Positions 14,750 through 15,804 of a stretch of DNA of 15,804 nt are shown one piece after another. The DNA is taken from positions 1-15,804 of the forward strand of contig CAYOSH010000059.1 of the NCBI GenBank assembly GCA_964406575.1, in the 5' to 3' direction. Source of the DNA: WTAW01 sp964406575 (GTDB lineage Bacteria > Acidobacteriota > Aminicenantia > Aminicenantales > Aminicenantaceae). Both the position numbers and the translations under genes were made by a program. How positions within the stretch are numbered: position 1 is the first letter of the stretch; each line of letters opens with the position of its first letter. Under the pieces are notes generated by a model, which worked only from the letters and a program-made list of their open reading frames with translations, was not told the DNA's origin and made no database searches.

Positions 14750-15652
14750 ATGAAAGTCGGTTACGTAGCTTTGATCGGACGCACTAACGCGGGGAAATCT
14801 ACATTGCTCAACAATATCCTCGGCCAAAAAGTGGCCATTATATCCGATAAACCTCAGACCACACGAACCTCGATCCTAGGCGTCAAAACAACAGAAAAGG
14901 GCCAGATCATATTTGTCGATAATCCTGGTATCCACAAACCCCTTCATAAGCTGAACAAACGGATGATGAATATCGTATATTCCTCACTCGAGACATCTGA
15001 CCTGCTCTGTTTGCTCATCGATGCCACTCTCAGATTCGGACACGGTGACCAATTTGTTATCGATACCTTGAAAGATATCACAACTCCAGTGTTCTTGCTC
15101 ATCAATAAAGTGGACATCATTAAAAAAGAAAAGGTCCTTCTCATCATTGACAAGTATAAAGACATCATGCCTTTTAAAGAGATCATTCCTATCTCGGCTT
15201 TGAAGGGCACGAATGTCGATGTGCTTGAAGAACAAATTTTCCACTATTTACCCGAGGCTGATAAGATCTACTCCGACGCAGAGATCTCTCATCAATCCGA
15301 GCGTTTTCTTTTGTCTGAGATCATTCGCGAAAAGATCCTGAGTCATGTCAGAGAAGAGCTTCCCTTTGTGACTGCTGTTTACATTGATGCCATCGAAGAC
15401 CGTGGCATCATGGAAAATCACCCAAAAAAACGAAGGCTAAAGTACATCAAGGCGTCGATCTTTGTGGAAGAAGACAACCACCGCAAGATCATCATCGGAA
15501 AGCACGGCACTTTGATCAAGGCCATCGGCATCGAGGCCCGAAGAGAGATGGAGGAGATCCTGGATGCGAAGCTTTTCCTCGAACTCCAGGTCAAAGTCAA
15601 AGAGCGCTGGCGCGACAAAGCCAATGTCCTTGATTTGATAGAGAGACAATAG
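14750..15652 (+). CDS. era: GTPase Era
   Basis: This 300-residue GTPase assists 30S subunit assembly by binding the 3' end of 16S rRNA. G1 is GRTNAGKST (10-18), the switch region KPQTTRT is at 34-40, G3 is DNPG (57-60) within VDNPGIHKPLHKLN, G4 is NKVD (119-122) and G5 is SALKG (149-153). The C-terminal KH domain has GKHG (250-253) followed by IGIEARREMEEI. The length matches Era. Two motif positions differ from the textbook sequences: T12 and A14 in G1 (usual GRPNVGKS) and N58 in G3 (usual DTPG); the essential lysine, serine, aspartate and glycine remain. Only a weak GAGA lies upstream of the ATG at 14750. The gene is separated from the CorC-type gene by 116 bp containing the repeat hairpins. 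Its location after ybeY fits its ribosome-assembly role. Confidence 0.95.
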   Translation: MKVGYVALIGRTNAGKSTLLNNILGQKVAIISDKPQTTRTSILGVKTTEKGQIIFVDNPGIHKPLHKLNKRMMNIVYSSLETSDLLCLLIDATLRFGHGDQFVIDTLKDITTPVFLLINKVDIIKKEKVLLIIDKYKDIMPFKEIIPISALKGTNVDVLEEQIFHYLPEADKIYSDAEISHQSERFLLSEIIREKILSHVREELPFVTAVYIDAIEDRGIMENHPKKRRLKYIKASIFVEEDNHRKIIIGKHGTLIKAIGIEARREMEEILDAKLFLELQVKVKERWRDKANVLDLIERQ

Positions 15653-15682
15653 ATACGTGTTCTGCCAATCCCTGCCAACGTA

Positions 15683-15711
15683 TTGACATAAAAGACGTTT
15701 GATGCGAAAAT
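15683..15711 (+). promoter_or_regulatory. Probable promoter for tRNA-His
   Basis: A consensus TTGACA (15683-15688) and GAAAAT (15706-15711) are 17 bp apart, with a TGC extended -10 just before the second hexamer. Transcription would begin around 15718, about 11 bases before the tRNA. Confidence 0.55.
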
Positions 15712-15728
15712 CTTGAAATCCTAATTGT

Positions 15729-15804
15729 GGTGAGTGTAGCTCAACTGGTTAGAGCACTGGACTGTGGATCCAGAGGTTGGGGGTTCGAGACCCCTCACTC
15801 ACCC
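15729..15804 (+). tRNA. tRNA-His (GTG), 3' end cut by window edge
   Basis: The cloverleaf is complete to base 74. The acceptor arm GTGAGTG (15730-15736) pairs with CACTCAC (15796-15802). The D arm is GCTC...GAGC and the anticodon stem is CTGGA/TCCAG with loop CTGTGGA, giving anticodon GTG at 15763-15765. The T arm carries TTCGAGA between GGGG and CCCC. The extra G at 15729 (position -1) faces C73 at 15803, the identity pair of bacterial tRNA-His, which agrees with the anticodon. The window ends at C74, so whether the full CCA is encoded cannot be seen. Confidence 0.95.

Noticed and set aside
13779..14750. A 323-codon open frame antisense to the CorC-type gene
   Set aside because: It mirrors a well supported CBS-domain gene in another frame, is rich in His, Phe and Asp as expected of an antisense shadow, and shows no domain or ribosome binding site of its own.
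15729..15804. Integration site for a mobile element at the tRNA-His 3' end
   Set aside because: tRNA genes are common targets, but the window stops inside the CCA end and no integrase or duplicated tRNA end is visible.

Overview
This window reads as an ordinary bacterial chromosome of moderate GC. It has three blocks: a surface-polysaccharide glycosyltransferase cluster, a nucleotide-sugar supply cluster with a sulfotransferase, and a conserved housekeeping operon that ends near a tRNA-His gene. There is no phage, plasmid, transposase, CRISPR array or rRNA. The phylum cannot be fixed from the sequence. The housekeeping order phoH-pgpH-ybeY-corC family-era blends the Firmicutes order (phoH, pgpH, ybeY, then era) with the proteobacterial one (ybeZ, ybeY, ybeX/corC). 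Palindromic intergenic repeats and a small ribbon-helix-helix-like protein beside a sulfotransferase are features I associate, from memory, with uncultured lineages of the Acidobacteriota/Aminicenantes or deltaproteobacterial kind. That guess is weak.

Region 1 (45-4626, plus strand): four tightly packed or overlapping genes encode a polysaccharide pyruvyl transferase family protein, a GT4 glycosyltransferase with a cysteine cluster, a radical SAM protein with a partial SPASM-type C-terminus, and a second GT4 glycosyltransferase. By eye this block is AT-richer than the rest. It looks like part of a cell-surface glycan locus that continues upstream of the window.

Region 2 (4744-9366, minus strand, convergent with region 1): transcription order is a small sulfotransferase, a 71-residue ribbon-helix-helix-like protein, a UDP-hexose(NAc) 4-epimerase family SDR, a UDP-GlcNAc 6-dehydrogenase (WbpA-like) and a UDP-glucose 6-dehydrogenase. 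Together these could supply UDP-GlcA, UDP-GlcNAcA and 4-epimers of UDP-hexoses for acidic polysaccharides, with possible sulfation.

Region 3 (9695-15652, plus strand): phoH, pgpH (7TM-HD cyclic-di-AMP phosphodiesterase family), ybeY, a CorC/HlyC-type CBS protein and era. The first four overlap at each junction. era follows after a 116-bp gap, and then comes tRNA-His(GTG) with its own likely promoter; its CCA end is cut by the window edge.

The most interesting non-coding signal is a two-part repeat. A 9-bp-stem hairpin plus a 23-bp A5...T5 imperfect palindrome occurs in the intergenic region before phoH and again, in inverted orientation, between the CorC gene and era. The hairpin stems of the two copies differ at two positions that have both changed in a compensatory way, which points to a selected structure of the REP/mobile-repeat kind.
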